This document shows positions 30,666-40,740 of a stretch of DNA of 64,000 nucleotides, one piece after another. The position numbers and the translations under genes are program-made. This stretch comes from Blastomussa wellsi (taxonomy: Eukaryota; Cnidaria; Anthozoa; Scleractinia; Plerogyridae), in the NCBI GenBank assembly GCA_947652115.1, contig OX393573.1, forward strand, positions 7,326,421 through 7,390,420, in the 5' to 3' direction. The notes under the pieces are model-generated. The model saw nothing but the letters and a program-made list of their open reading frames with translations. It was not told the origin of the DNA and searched no databases. Position 1 is the first letter of the stretch, and every line of letters begins with the position of its first letter.

Positions 30666-30778
30666 AACCTTTAAAAGACAATACATTGTGTTTTCAACAA
30701 CGACTTTCGACTTGAAGAGAAGATATTTGTCTACAAACATTGTGTTTGTTATTTAAATTTCCAACAAGTTAAACAAAA

Positions 30779-30896
30779 TTAAAACTCATCAACAATAGAT
30801 GAGGTTGGGGATGGTGCTTATACGGATGGTGGGACCGAGAACGTACGAGCCGAGAGCCATGGTAACCATGGCAACCCTGTGAGCGGCCACCACCAT
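30779..30896 (-). repeat. Split repeat B2 of the Ngaro element
   Basis: About 118 bp starting TTAAAACTCATCAACAATAG and including GGGACCGAGAACGTACGAGC and a GTGAGCGGCCACCACCA end. The second copy starts at 31,158 and resumes after the LINE at 36,655-36,674. Confidence 0.85.
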
Positions 30897-30973
30897 CCAG
30901 CACCGTCACACTGAATAGCAATTCAGTGGAAGTGATGATACCTACCTGAAAGGGGAGGGGAAGGGCGGGGGAT

Positions 30974-31159
30974 AACAGCACGAAAGCATCGCAAACTCAA
31001 AGAGTGAATGCACAATGATTCTCAGAAACCTGAGCCCTGTAAATACCAAAACCCCTGCGACTTACCAGGCCACCCCGCGACAACACGAGCCGCCATAAAG
31101 AAGACCGCTGCTTGCATTGCCTCGATTTTAACTTCGCCTAAATTACATTTAGCCACATT
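30974..31159 (-). repeat. Split repeat A2 of the Ngaro element
   Basis: A 186-bp copy of 42,216-42,401, from AACAGCACGAAAGCATCGC to TTTAGCCACATTT. I see about three differences. B1 follows immediately on the plus-strand right side. Confidence 0.9.
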
Positions 31160-31324
31160 TAAAACTCATCAACAATAGATGAGGTTGGGGGATGGTGCTT
31201 ATACGGATGGTGGGACCGAGAACGTACGAGCCGAGAGCCATGGTAACCACGTGATAATGGAGGAGTGAGGACGTCTCTCGCAACGCTCCACGGAAAGCTG
31301 CCCTTTTTCGACCACATCCTGCAT

Positions 31325-32230
31325 ATGGAGTCTATCGAAAACGAAAATTTAAAACGTAAAGCAAGGTGCTCATCTTCTGGTGATTCTGCTAGTTCTCCAG
31401 ACGAAAAGAGACAGAAAGAAAACTCTGAGGAAGATACCATTCTTGAAGCTTTCAAGATGGCGGAAGGTTTAGCAGAGAAAGTTGATCTTATATTATCGAA
31501 GCTGTCTAAACTGGATAAGCTGGACCAAATTGAACAACGCCTGAATAACCTCACCACCTCGATGTCTAGCATCGAAATGTCAGTAAGCAATCTTGAGAAG
31601 GAAGTCAATGCACTAGACTCCAAAACTAAGACGGTGAGTCAATCAGTCGATGATCTAAAGGAAAGCTTGAGTTTCTGCGACGATGAAATAGCAGCTATGA
31701 AGTTGAAAGCCGATGATATCAAAGGAGAGTGCTGCTCCAACACGGACGGTCTGCGAAAGCAGATTCTGTATTTAGAAACATATAGCCGAAGGGAGAACTT
31801 AAAATTCGTAGGCATTCCAGAAAGCGCTAATTCCACAGAGAATGAAGACGGAATCGAAGACACGGCGGCAATTGTTTACAAATTTATGGAAGAGGAACTA
31901 GCAATAAACGAACCTCAGAAGAAAATTGAGTTTCAGCGCATACACCGCCTGGGAAAAACCAGCAGGAAAGGACCACGTCCGATTCTGGCCAGATTTCTTC
32001 GCTATACTGACCGAGAGAAGGTGATGCAGCTCGCGAGAAGTAAGTTAAAGGATACAGATTATGCCGTGTACGATGACATACCGAAAGACCTGTATGACCT
32101 TCGTAAAGCACAGATGCACAAAGTTAAGGCAGCAAAAAAGAGAGGCTTAAAAGCTTTCTTTAGCAAGGCTCAACCAGACTGTCTTTATATTAACGGTAAA
32201 TTTATCCCGGCAAACGAGCCTTTCTTCTAG
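31325..32230 (+). CDS. LINE ORF1 RNA-binding protein
   Basis: 301 residues starting MESIENENLKRKARC; an upstream extension to 31,265 has no ATG, so I took the first Met. A Ser/Glu-rich head (about 1-45) precedes a coiled coil (about 46-135, with KLDKLDQIEQRLNNL), which would trimerise the protein. An RRM-like part contains LETYSRRENLKFVGIP and a C-terminal domain contains IHRLGKT and RPILARFLRYTDREKVMQLA. It coats the LINE RNA in the cytoplasm. Full length for the family; no break. Confidence 0.9.
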   Translation: MESIENENLKRKARCSSSGDSASSPDEKRQKENSEEDTILEAFKMAEGLAEKVDLILSKLSKLDKLDQIEQRLNNLTTSMSSIEMSVSNLEKEVNALDSKTKTVSQSVDDLKESLSFCDDEIAAMKLKADDIKGECCSNTDGLRKQILYLETYSRRENLKFVGIPESANSTENEDGIEDTAAIVYKFMEEELAINEPQKKIEFQRIHRLGKTSRKGPRPILARFLRYTDREKVMQLARSKLKDTDYAVYDDIPKDLYDLRKAQMHKVKAAKKRGLKAFFSKAQPDCLYINGKFIPANEPFF

Positions 32231-32607
32231 TCTCACATTATTTATTTTCCTCTAAACCGCTGTCAGAAAACTCTTTTTTTCAGCTATTACTTGTATTTTT
32301 TTTCCAAAAATTATATTGAATAGCTAAATTAGCAGGTTTGTTTACTGTAGCTGCAAATAATGACAGCTCTGTGGAGCGTGCAGTGACGCCCGGAGAAGAT
32401 GTCGCCCATACAACTCGCATTGGGGCCACGGGTATTCTTTTTCTTGTTTTTCTTTATTTTATGTACGTATGTTAATTTTTCCAGATGTCCATACTTCAGT
32501 AGTTATATTTACATTCTATTGATTTATGCACTTAATTATCTGCTACCATTCTTTTGGCTACGCTTCCTTTCGCTTTCAACTTCAACTTTTGACGCCTTCA
32601 TCTGAAT

Positions 32608-35600
32608 ATGGCAAATTACAATTTTAAGCTTTTATCTCTAAATGCTCGAGGGATTCGCGACTTTCACAAACGAAAAGTAATCTTTACGTGGATTACAAAA
32701 CAAAAAGCTGATATTGCTTTTTTACAAGAAACCTACAGCTCTCGTGAAATTGAAAATCAGTGGAAATTCCAATGGAAGGGCAAAATGTTGTTCGCTCACG
32801 GCACAAATCACAGTAAAGGTGTCCTCATTCTTTTTAGAGATGACCTTCAAATTGATATTAAGAACGTGCAGGTGGACAACAATGGCCGGTACATTTTTGC
32901 GCATGCGCTTGTTCAAGACGCGCCTTTTCTTTTTGTCAATTTATACGCACCAACTAAAACATGTGAACAAATCTTATTTTTTGATCAATTTGCGAACATC
33001 CTAGAGAATACGAATTTGGATCCTAACTGTCAAATCATTATTGGCGGCGATTTTAACACTCATCTTGATCCCTTTCTTGACAATCTAGGTGGTAGAATGG
33101 AATCCAAACCTTCGGCTAAAAAAATCAGAGAGATATTGACTGCAAATGATTTAACTGATATTTGGAGAACTCGAAATCCTGAAAAGAAACAATTTACCTG
33201 GACTCAAAAGAAACCTTTAATAAGACGACGCCTGGACTACTGGCTCGTCAGCACTGAAATCCAAGATGACATAACCGAAGCAAACATAGTTCCTGCGATA
33301 AAATCGGATCATTCAGCTATTATTCTAACATTAAATAGTCTTGATAAACAGCCTTTCGGTCCTTCGTACTGGAAGTTAAATTCTAGCCTTCTGGACGATG
33401 CTAATTACATTCATCTCATCTCTTCGAAATACTCTGACTGGCTCGATGAATTCAAAGATGTAACAGATAAACGAGTCCTGTGGGACTTAATTAAGTATAG
33501 AATAAGGCAAGTTTCTATAAAATACAGCAAGGAAAAAGCAAGAGAACGACGTGCTCGCCTGGCTGAAGCCGAACAGAAAGTCAAAGAATATGATCAATTA
33601 TGCAATGCAGACCCTTCAGACAAAAATATTTGTAATCTTGACACTGCTAAATATGAATATGAACTTCTTTATGACTACATCGTGCGTGGTAACATTGTAC
33701 GGTCAAGAATTAACTGGTATGAAAATGGTGAAAAAAATTCAAAATATTTTCTTAACTTAGAGAACGCAAGATCCGGTAAAACCGCAGTCCGTAGACTTTT
33801 CGATTCAAATGGTAAGATTGCAGTTAATCCGCAAACTATTCTAGATGAACTAAAAAGCTACTATCAAAATTTGTACAGAAACCAAGATCACAATCTGAGT
33901 GAAGAGCTTTGCTCCGATTTCCTAGAAAATAATGGTATACCGACCTTAAGCGAGCAATCTGCATTACTATGCGAAGGAATGCTCTCGCTCACGGAATGCT
34001 ATAATGCCCTACAAAAATTCTCCAATGGTAAAGCCCCTGGTAACGATGGCCTTACTGCTGAGTTTTACAAACGTTTCTGGAATTTATTAGGTCAACAGCT
34101 TACAGACTCCTTAAATTTTTCCTTCGAGCACGGTGCCTTATCTAATTCACAAAGGCAAGCCATTATTAAGCTGATCGACAAAAAAGATAGAGACAGGAGA
34201 TATATAAAGAATTGGCGACCCATTTCTCTTTTAAACGTCGACGTGAAGATTGCCTCGAAAGCCCTTGCCTTGCGTTTAGAAAAAGTCTTACCGGAAATTA
34301 TACATGCTGATCAGTATGCCTATGTCAAAGGAAGAACAATATTTGACGCGGTGCGAACAATTGATGATATTATGCATTACACTAAAATCAAACAGCTGCC
34401 TGGACTTATGATTGCCTTTGATTTTGAGAAAGCATTCGACTCAGTTAGCTGGTCCTTCTTGTTCAAGGCTTTAAAATCTTTTAAGTTTGGTGATTCTTTT
34501 ATTAAATGGGTCTCCATACTCTACACTAACATATCAAGCTGTGTTCTTAATAATGGCTTTTCCACACACTTGTTTGAAGTACGAAGGGGTGTTAGACAAG
34601 GAGATCCTTTGTCGGCTTATCTTTTTATCATTGCTTTGGAAACACTGCTTATCAAAATTCGTTGTGATAAGGATATAAGAGGAATTTTAGTTGAAAACAG
34701 AGAAGTAAAATTAGCAGCTTTTGCCGATGATCTAACTACTTTTCTGGAAGGTATCAAGTCTTATGATTGCCTCTCAACGATTCTGAAAAACTTTGGAATC
34801 TGCTCTGGTTTAAAGATAAATGTTGAAAAGACTGAAGCTCTATGGCTTGGGAGCAATTTTAACAATCCTCCATTCATTGATATTGAAAACATCAATAAGC
34901 CGATAAAGATTCTAGGGGTATATTTTACTTACAACTTGCGTAAAAGTCAAGAACTCAACTTTGATGCAATATTGAACTCCATATCAAAGACCTTAAAAAG
35001 GTGGAAGTGGAGAAATCTCACTCTGTTTGGTAAAATTCAAGTAGTTAAAACTTTCATTATACCTAAGTTTATGTTTCGGGCGTCTCTGATCTGCTTGTCT
35101 GCGGACATTGTTAAGCAAATTAATTCCATTATCTACAACTTTATCTGGAAAGGAAAGGATAAAATCAAACGCCTTGCTATTATTAGTGATTATAAAAACG
35201 GTGGTTTGAGAATGCCTCATATTCAAACATCAATCGACACGCAACGTATTATTTGCCTTAAGAAATACTGTGAAGACTACAGTAGCCCTTGGAAACTCAT
35301 ACTTTCGTTTTTTCTGAAGGACCAGGGCGGAAAACTTCTTTTGCACTGTAACTTTAGTACTTCCGATCTTCCTAGTTGTCTTCCTCCTTTTTATAGGGAA
35401 TGTTTTGCAGTCTGGTCCAGTCTATCGAATATATCTCATGTGTCTACCCGTGAAGAAGTACTTAATCAAATATTATGGAACAATCAATACTTACGAGTTG
35501 ACAAAAAACCTGTTTTTTGTAGGAAGCTCTTCTCTAAGGGTATTATATATCTTGCAGATATTCTAACAAATCAAGGAAGACTTAGTTCTTGGAACTCCTT

Positions 35601-36378
35601 CAAGGCAAGGGGACTTAATGTGAACGAACACTTTCTGCTCGTAGGTCTTTACAACTCGCTACCTCTAGAATGGAAGAAATTTATCATCTCTACCAACGAA
35701 GCTCAAGTTACCATGGAGAAAAGTACCACGAATTCGCCCACTTTAAACTTAAAAGGCAACACTCTAAGTCTTGATTCAATTACCTCTTCAAAATTGTATT
35801 GGAAACTTATCGAAACCATTCAGGTTGATCCTTCTGCACGTTCTAAATATGTTTCTTTGTATCCCAATTGTAATCTTGACTGGGAAGTCATCTATCTGAT
35901 TCCACACACTGTGACCCTCGATACCAAAACAAGAATGTTTCAATACAAAGTACTAAACCGAATACTTTTCACAAATAAGTCGTTATACAAAATGAAAATT
36001 GTTGAGTCACCCCTTTGCTCCTTCTGTAAGACCGCAGAGGAATCTCTTGAGCACTTATTCTGTAGTTGCGATTTTAGTTGCGCTTTTTGGACGTCTGTTG
36101 TTCTTTGGGTTAAATCTCTGCAAATCAATATTGTTTCTTTAAAAAATGAAGATATTATTTTTGGTATAACTCAAAAGATGTCTCATTGGTTACTTTTAAA
36201 CCATATTATTATTGCTGGAAAACAGATAATTTACCAAAATAGCTTAAAGAACGTCGCACCATTGTTGTCTCATCTTGTAGTTAGATTGAAGCATATAGAA
36301 TCTATTGAACGAGCAATTGCCACAAAGAACAATAGACTGGAATTTCACGAAAGGAAGTGGAAGCCTTTTCTTTCTTAA
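32608..36378 (+). CDS. LINE ORF2 endonuclease/reverse transcriptase, intact
   Basis: A 1,256-residue protein. The endonuclease occupies about 1-240 (LLSLNARGIRD, LQETYSS, NLYAPT, GGDFNTHLD and a closing SDHSAIIL). Reverse transcriptase spans about 450-790 with NWRPISLLN, FDFEKAFDSV, RRGVRQGDPLS and the catalytic FADD. The C-terminus has a zinc knuckle-like CSFCKTAEESLEHLFCSC near residue 1,140. These fit the L1/Tx1 superfamily. It nicks DNA and reverse-transcribes its own RNA at the target. All catalytic motifs are present. Confidence 0.95.
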   Translation: MANYNFKLLSLNARGIRDFHKRKVIFTWITKQKADIAFLQETYSSREIENQWKFQWKGKMLFAHGTNHSKGVLILFRDDLQIDIKNVQVDNNGRYIFAHALVQDAPFLFVNLYAPTKTCEQILFFDQFANILENTNLDPNCQIIIGGDFNTHLDPFLDNLGGRMESKPSAKKIREILTANDLTDIWRTRNPEKKQFTWTQKKPLIRRRLDYWLVSTEIQDDITEANIVPAIKSDHSAIILTLNSLDKQPFGPSYWKLNSSLLDDANYIHLISSKYSDWLDEFKDVTDKRVLWDLIKYRIRQVSIKYSKEKARERRARLAEAEQKVKEYDQLCNADPSDKNICNLDTAKYEYELLYDYIVRGNIVRSRINWYENGEKNSKYFLNLENARSGKTAVRRLFDSNGKIAVNPQTILDELKSYYQNLYRNQDHNLSEELCSDFLENNGIPTLSEQSALLCEGMLSLTECYNALQKFSNGKAPGNDGLTAEFYKRFWNLLGQQLTDSLNFSFEHGALSNSQRQAIIKLIDKKDRDRRYIKNWRPISLLNVDVKIASKALALRLEKVLPEIIHADQYAYVKGRTIFDAVRTIDDIMHYTKIKQLPGLMIAFDFEKAFDSVSWSFLFKALKSFKFGDSFIKWVSILYTNISSCVLNNGFSTHLFEVRRGVRQGDPLSAYLFIIALETLLIKIRCDKDIRGILVENREVKLAAFADDLTTFLEGIKSYDCLSTILKNFGICSGLKINVEKTEALWLGSNFNNPPFIDIENINKPIKILGVYFTYNLRKSQELNFDAILNSISKTLKRWKWRNLTLFGKIQVVKTFIIPKFMFRASLICLSADIVKQINSIIYNFIWKGKDKIKRLAIISDYKNGGLRMPHIQTSIDTQRIICLKKYCEDYSSPWKLILSFFLKDQGGKLLLHCNFSTSDLPSCLPPFYRECFAVWSSLSNISHVSTREEVLNQILWNNQYLRVDKKPVFCRKLFSKGIIYLADILTNQGRLSSWNSFKARGLNVNEHFLLVGLYNSLPLEWKKFIISTNEAQVTMEKSTTNSPTLNLKGNTLSLDSITSSKLYWKLIETIQVDPSARSKYVSLYPNCNLDWEVIYLIPHTVTLDTKTRMFQYKVLNRILFTNKSLYKMKIVESPLCSFCKTAEESLEHLFCSCDFSCAFWTSVVLWVKSLQINIVSLKNEDIIFGITQKMSHWLLLNHIIIAGKQIIYQNSLKNVAPLLSHLVVRLKHIESIERAIATKNNRLEFHERKWKPFLS

Positions 36379-36400
36379 AATTTAAAATTTTGGGATTTTT

Positions 36401-36617
36401 GGTATAACTTTTTTTTTTTTTTTTTTTTCTATTTTTTTTTTTTTTTTTTTTTTTCTATTTTTATTTTTATTTATTTTTATTATTTTTTATTATTTTTTTT
36501 ATTTTTTTATTATTATTATTATTTTTTTTATGCGTAATGTAAACTAGTGTAGAAATGTAGTGCAATGTAGCGTCTGTCATGTATGTAAATATCAAATTAA
36601 AAAAAAAAAAAAAATAA

Positions 36618-36654
<37 letters not shown>
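36401..36654 (+). repeat. T-rich 3' region and poly(A) tail of the LINE
   Basis: From 36,409 to about 36,530 the strand is almost pure T broken by C and A. About 65 bp of mixed sequence follow, then about 55 bp of near-pure A (36,599-36,654). In RNA this is a long U tract upstream of the poly(A). Confidence 0.9.
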
Positions 36655-36655
<1 letters not shown>

Positions 36656-37074
36656 CTGTGAGCGGCCACCACCAGACCTCGCCATCCAAGGTGCTTGGAT
36701 AGGCGGAGGATCCGAGAACAGGGAAAGAACGGAGCCTACGACTACCACCAACTAAACCCAAGCACCTCCCCCAACCTCACTATGAACAAAAAACCAAACC
36801 TACCTGAAACAAGGATACACTACCCACTACGACAGCCATGAATCGGAGGCCCCCGGCCGAATGACATCGAGGAGAGAGCAGCAGACACAGGAGGCCGGCC
36901 ACCACCAGAATGACCCCAGCCCCCAACGAGAAAAACACGAGAGGGACAATGCCATAACCGCTGAAAAAACATAGCCACGAAGCATCCAGGATCAAGCATT
37001 GCAATTGGCCCATCGCCCAATCGATTAGTGAAGGCCAGCCTTATCCAACATGCCATGGCCTCATGAGCTAAACA

Positions 37075-38112
37075 TCATGCCAGCTGCTGTGAAAGCTTTG
37101 CCAGAGCATCGGGGGGAGTACGAATGTATAGTTGATAAGCATTGCTAGACCATCGACCTAACGCTTGAATGAGGTGATCCGGGACACCATTTCGGGCGGC
37201 GACCGTTGCAGCACCAATACGAAAACTGTGGCTGGAAAAATTGCCTTGAATGCCAGCCATGGCTACAATACGCCGTAACCAGCTAGTCAACAAAGGACGT
37301 GACAAAGGACGACCATCCTGTAGGAGAAACAAAGGACCCGGAGCGTTGCCTCTGAGTTCCAGATAAGCCATAAGTGCCCTGAGAGCGCAGAGAGGAAACT
37401 TGCCCTGGCCAATATGGATAAAGCAGCCCTTGCGAAAGGGGTCTGTTTTGGATGCCTTTATCTTAACTCGTAAGCACGACGGCGAAACTGGAGAGTCAAC
37501 GGCAATATCGGCCACGCCTAAGTGGTGATCGGCCGAGTAACTAGCCAGGGATGAAACGGTAAACTCCGAGGAACGTAGAAAACCAAAGTATGCTAGAGTG
37601 CAGGCGGCCCAAAACATGCAGTGGTCCTGGCTTGTCAGGTCGAGGGAACGAAAAATTGTTAGCATAATACCGTCTGTGACAGGCAAACGGGGACGTGACA
37701 AGTCCCCCTGTGACCTCTTAATCCCCCTTAGCACGCGTTGCAGTCGTAGGCAGTTGAGGAGGGGGTCTGGGAAACCCTGGTCGACGTGGAGAGAACGGAC
37801 TGCCGACAAATAAACTTTAATGGTAGATTGTCGCACCGAGTTGGCCAAAGAAGTGGCAAATAAACACAAGGTCCACTCGTCTGTAGGGCAAGGAGAGCCT
37901 GAGGGGTGAATCTTCCCCGCTTGCGTACAGAACTCCATGAACTTCTTCTGACCAGAAGCATAAGAACTGCGAGTGGAGGGAGCCAAGCCTTGAACCAGGA
38001 AATTAACACATTGCTCCTCTAACGAGGCAGGATCAAATCTGCCAGCAGGAGCCGAGGAACGGCTACTGGGTCCTGACGTGCCTGTGGAGCCAGATGCCGG
38101 AACTCCTGCCAA
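37075..38112 (-). CDS. Tyrosine recombinase of the Ngaro element
   Basis: A 345-residue ORF with a Ser/Gly/Pro-rich head (about 1-28). An N-terminal helical core-binding region follows (LVQGLAPSTRSSYASGQKKF, SLANSVRQSTIKVYLSAV). The catalytic domain has LAYFGFLRSSEF (first Arg), SHSFRIGAA (His-x-x-Arg) and YQLYIR (nucleophilic Tyr). These recombinases integrate the circular DNA intermediate without an integrase and without target duplication. It overlaps the RNase H frame slightly. The frame is intact. Confidence 0.9.
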   Translation of the reverse strand: MAGVPASGSTGTSGPSSRSSAPAGRFDPASLEEQCVNFLVQGLAPSTRSSYASGQKKFMEFCTQAGKIHPSGSPCPTDEWTLCLFATSLANSVRQSTIKVYLSAVRSLHVDQGFPDPLLNCLRLQRVLRGIKRSQGDLSRPRLPVTDGIMLTIFRSLDLTSQDHCMFWAACTLAYFGFLRSSEFTVSSLASYSADHHLGVADIAVDSPVSPSCLRVKIKASKTDPFRKGCFIHIGQGKFPLCALRALMAYLELRGNAPGPLFLLQDGRPLSRPLLTSWLRRIVAMAGIQGNFSSHSFRIGAATVAARNGVPDHLIQALGRWSSNAYQLYIRTPPDALAKLSQQLA

Positions 38113-38426
38113 TTAAAACGAGAGAGGGCATCAGCAATGTTGTTATGGACTCCTGGGAGATACTGAGCAGCAAAGGAAAAATTAAAGTGGGCTGCTGAGC
38201 TGAGCAACTTGCGTAGCAGTTGCATAAGACATGGAACCTTTGATGTCCTTGTTGTCAGAATCTGCACCACCGCTTGATTATCTGAACGGAACAGGATGTG
38301 TTGCCCAAACCACTGATGTCCCCATATGTGGGCAGCAATGACAATGGGGAACAGCTCCTTATAGGCAATGGACTGCGAGACCTGCGACTCGTCCCACGCA
38401 CCACTAACCCAGAGAACCGGCTGCAT
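38019..38426 (-). CDS. Ngaro RNase H-like domain
   Basis: A frame of 135 residues overlaps the reverse transcriptase end by about 22 bp and shifts frame relative to it. It contains SIAYKELFPIVIAAHIWGHQ, FRSDNQAVVQIL and HNNIADALSRF, the conserved pieces of the RNase H that removes template RNA. It may be expressed with reverse transcriptase through a frame slip, or the change may be a mutation; I cannot tell which. Confidence 0.85.
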   Translation of the reverse strand: MQPVLWVSGAWDESQVSQSIAYKELFPIVIAAHIWGHQWFGQHILFRSDNQAVVQILTTRTSKVPCLMQLLRKLLSSAAHFNFSFAAQYLPGVHNNIADALSRFNWQEFRHLAPQARQDPVAVPRLLLADLILPR

Positions 38427-39657
38427 CAGAGGTGACCTCTAGATCCACACAAGCCGATAGTCCGGGGAAAAGCCAGAAGCTAACACCATGCCAAGAAAGA
38501 AGGAGTTCCTGCCACCACTGCAGGTCGAGATGGAACTCAGCGTTTAGTCGGATGGGATGATCACGCTTGCGAAAGCAACCTAGCAGGTCAATCATGCGCC
38601 GCAGGAAGGTTCTGCCAGGCCAGACTACCTTCGCGGCGTGATGGAGGTGACCGATGAGAGATTCCAGTTGTTGCCTCTTACACCATCGCCGCGACTGCCA
38701 AAAAGCAACCAACTCTTTTAAGGCTGCAAGCTTATCCGCAGGGAGGCGAGCCGTCTGTGCCTGAGTATCCAGTTCGATACCCAGTACCACCAGGCACGTT
38801 GCCGGGCCGATGCACTTGTTAGGATGAAGTGGCGAGCCCAACTGGTGACAAACAGCTAACGACGTGTGCAAGTTCTTAGCACACTGATCTGAATCTGGGG
38901 GACCTGCCGTAATAAAGTCATCTAGGTAATGCAAGAGGTCCGAGACGTCATGCGCGTTGAGCAGTATCCATTCCACCATGTCAGCCACTGCACTGAAGAT
39001 GAATGGAGCTGAGTGAAGGCCAAAAGGCAAGGTCAAATCAACAAAGTGCTGACCCCGCCATCGCAACCCCAGGAGGAAGCGGTCAGCAGGATGAACCACA
39101 ATATTCCGGTAAGCAGCCTCCACGTCAAACTTTGCAAGCAAGGCTCCCTTCCCAAACTTAGAGAACATGCGGATGATCTCATCCACTTTAATATAAGTCA
39201 TAGCAAACTCATTAGGGTCAATGCCGTCATTCACGCTACCCCCCCCCAAGGGCGATGACAAGTCCACAATCAAGCGCCAATTCCCAGGCTGACCTTTTTT
39301 AGGGATAACGCCAAAACTGCTTACTTGTAAATTGGGCAGAGGAGGGAATGCATAGGGGCCTGCTACTCTGCCTAAGGCAACTTCGTTGGCCAAATAATCA
39401 TCGATAACTATCGGATGTTGGGAGGCAGACAATTTATTCTTTCGAGAGGACTTGAGTTTACTACGGGACTGATGAAAGCCTAGCTTGAACCCGTGTTGCA
39501 GGCCATCAAGAACATATGAAACACGATGAGGGTCGGGGTGTCCAGCCAAGAACTTTGTAAACTCTGCCACCTTCAGGGGGGAAACCGCTGACACCGGGGG
39601 GAGAGCTGGCCACACTATATGGAAGGGAGGCAGAAACAAAATGAGACAACCAGACAA
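38404..39657 (-). CDS. Ngaro reverse transcriptase
   Basis: A 417-residue ORF. Typical DIRS/Ngaro reverse transcriptase motifs include SSFGVIPKKGQPGNWRLIVD, FDVEAAYRNI, LPFGLHSAPFIFSAVAD and LLHYLDDFITAG (the YLDD codons lie at 38,917-38,928). Thumb-like and connection sequences follow, with VVLGIELDT and LIGHLHHAAKVV. It copies the element RNA into DNA. No stop or frameshift is seen before the RNase H overlap. The first codons have a hydrophobic leader that may be upstream read-through. Confidence 0.9.
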   Translation of the reverse strand: MSGCLILFLPPFHIVWPALPPVSAVSPLKVAEFTKFLAGHPDPHRVSYVLDGLQHGFKLGFHQSRSKLKSSRKNKLSASQHPIVIDDYLANEVALGRVAGPYAFPPLPNLQVSSFGVIPKKGQPGNWRLIVDLSSPLGGGSVNDGIDPNEFAMTYIKVDEIIRMFSKFGKGALLAKFDVEAAYRNIVVHPADRFLLGLRWRGQHFVDLTLPFGLHSAPFIFSAVADMVEWILLNAHDVSDLLHYLDDFITAGPPDSDQCAKNLHTSLAVCHQLGSPLHPNKCIGPATCLVVLGIELDTQAQTARLPADKLAALKELVAFWQSRRWCKRQQLESLIGHLHHAAKVVWPGRTFLRRMIDLLGCFRKRDHPIRLNAEFHLDLQWWQELLLSWHGVSFWLFPGLSACVDLEVTSDAAGSLG

Positions 39658-40034
39658 ACTGAAAAGGAGACTTTATTGAGAGAGGCCCAAAAACACAACA
39701 ACAAATGGGATAGCCAATTCCAGCTGCAAATATCTATACAAGAACAATTACTTATTGTCTTCCTGTTATAAATTATTGTATTCTTATAACCGTGGGGAAA
39801 TCACTACGAACGAGTCGAGATCAACAGCACTCGCAATCAAAGGCGTAAAAATTAACGGGACATAAGCGAACTGTGGCGAGGCCCGAGCTAAGCCAACGGC
39901 CGCTGATTGTAAATCAAGGCAAAGCAAGAAAAAAAAAATGTCACTCAATAATAAGAGACATACAACAGAAACGGTTGCAAAGCGAACAGACTAAAGCCAC
40001 CGCCCTCGAAAGAGCGAACAGTAACCATAAACTG

Positions 40035-40740
40035 TCAACTACGACTAGATTTGGCGCTCGATGAGCTAGGCGGAGCTGGCGACGAGGCTCGACGCTTGAG
40101 ATCTTCCACGGGACGTGTACCTTGATTTGAACACGAATGAGCGCGATGGTCGCCCGAGCAAAGACGACAGCGATGGGCATAGCGGCATTGTGAATAAGGC
40201 GCCGTGCATCGACCCTTGTTCCACGAAATGCACGTTATCAAAGAGAACGAAGAACCGGTCGGCTCAGACTTGCTCCCACAAGACTGGGCCAGCTGGTTGC
40301 GTACCGACGAACCCGCCGTGTGAAAGTTGAAAATCTGCACGTTAATGTTAGACCAGTCGGTTAACTTAATTGCAGTGGCGTGCTCACGAAAGCCGCGGTC
40401 GTAGGCGAGCCAAACCTGCCCCGAAAAATGCCGATATGTGCGTAAAATCAGCAACTTGTACTGCGTGAGGTCTCTCCACCGATGGGAGAAATGCGACACC
40501 GTAACCAGAGAGTAAATAGTGAAGGCCTCTAACCAGCTCGCAATGTCCTCAATGCGTCGTCTTTGTTTTTTGGGTTGAGCCGTGATCACTAAACGCCCGT
40601 CCAACAGCAACTGAGGCTCAGGTTCGCTCTGTTGGAGATTGGCAGAGAGCAATTCACTTAGGCTCGATTTCCGCCGCTCTCTCGAGTCCGGTCTTCGTTC
40701 CTCCCCGAGAAGAGACGGCTGGACGCGTGAGCGGCCATCC
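40035..40740 (-). CDS. Ngaro Gag-like protein with CCCH/CCHC finger
   Basis: This is the second Gag region. The ATG at 40,740 (MDGRSRVQPS) opens about 235 codons, with WLEAFTIYSLVTVSHFSHRW, VWLAYDRGFREHA and a zinc-binding end ICISWNKGRCTAPYSQCRYA then HRCRLCSGDH. That last arrangement is characteristic of DIRS/Ngaro Gag. Gag coats the RNA in a particle. Whether it is joined to the part at 41,556-42,150 by splicing or a frame slip is not clear. Confidence 0.8.

Larger units (their letters stand above)
31248..36654 (+). mobile_element. Intact L1-like LINE nested in the Ngaro repeat
   Basis: About 5.4 kb with a short 5' leader, ORF1 (31,325-32,230), a 377-bp spacer, ORF2 (32,608-36,378), a 3' part dominated by T runs and a terminal poly(A). 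Both ORFs are open, so the copy may be recent. It entered repeat B1: left flank ends GGTAACCA and right flank starts ACCCTGTGAGC. Comparison with B2 shows four or five bases lost and no duplication. Confidence 0.9.

Noticed and set aside
31265..31324. Upstream extension of LINE ORF1
   Set aside because: There is no ATG in the extra 60 bases; the Met at 31,325 gives the usual length and N-terminus.
36599..36654. Poly(A) run read as a gene terminator or assembly gap
   Set aside because: It follows the ORF2 stop and T-rich region and abuts the resumed Ngaro repeat, so it is the LINE tail.
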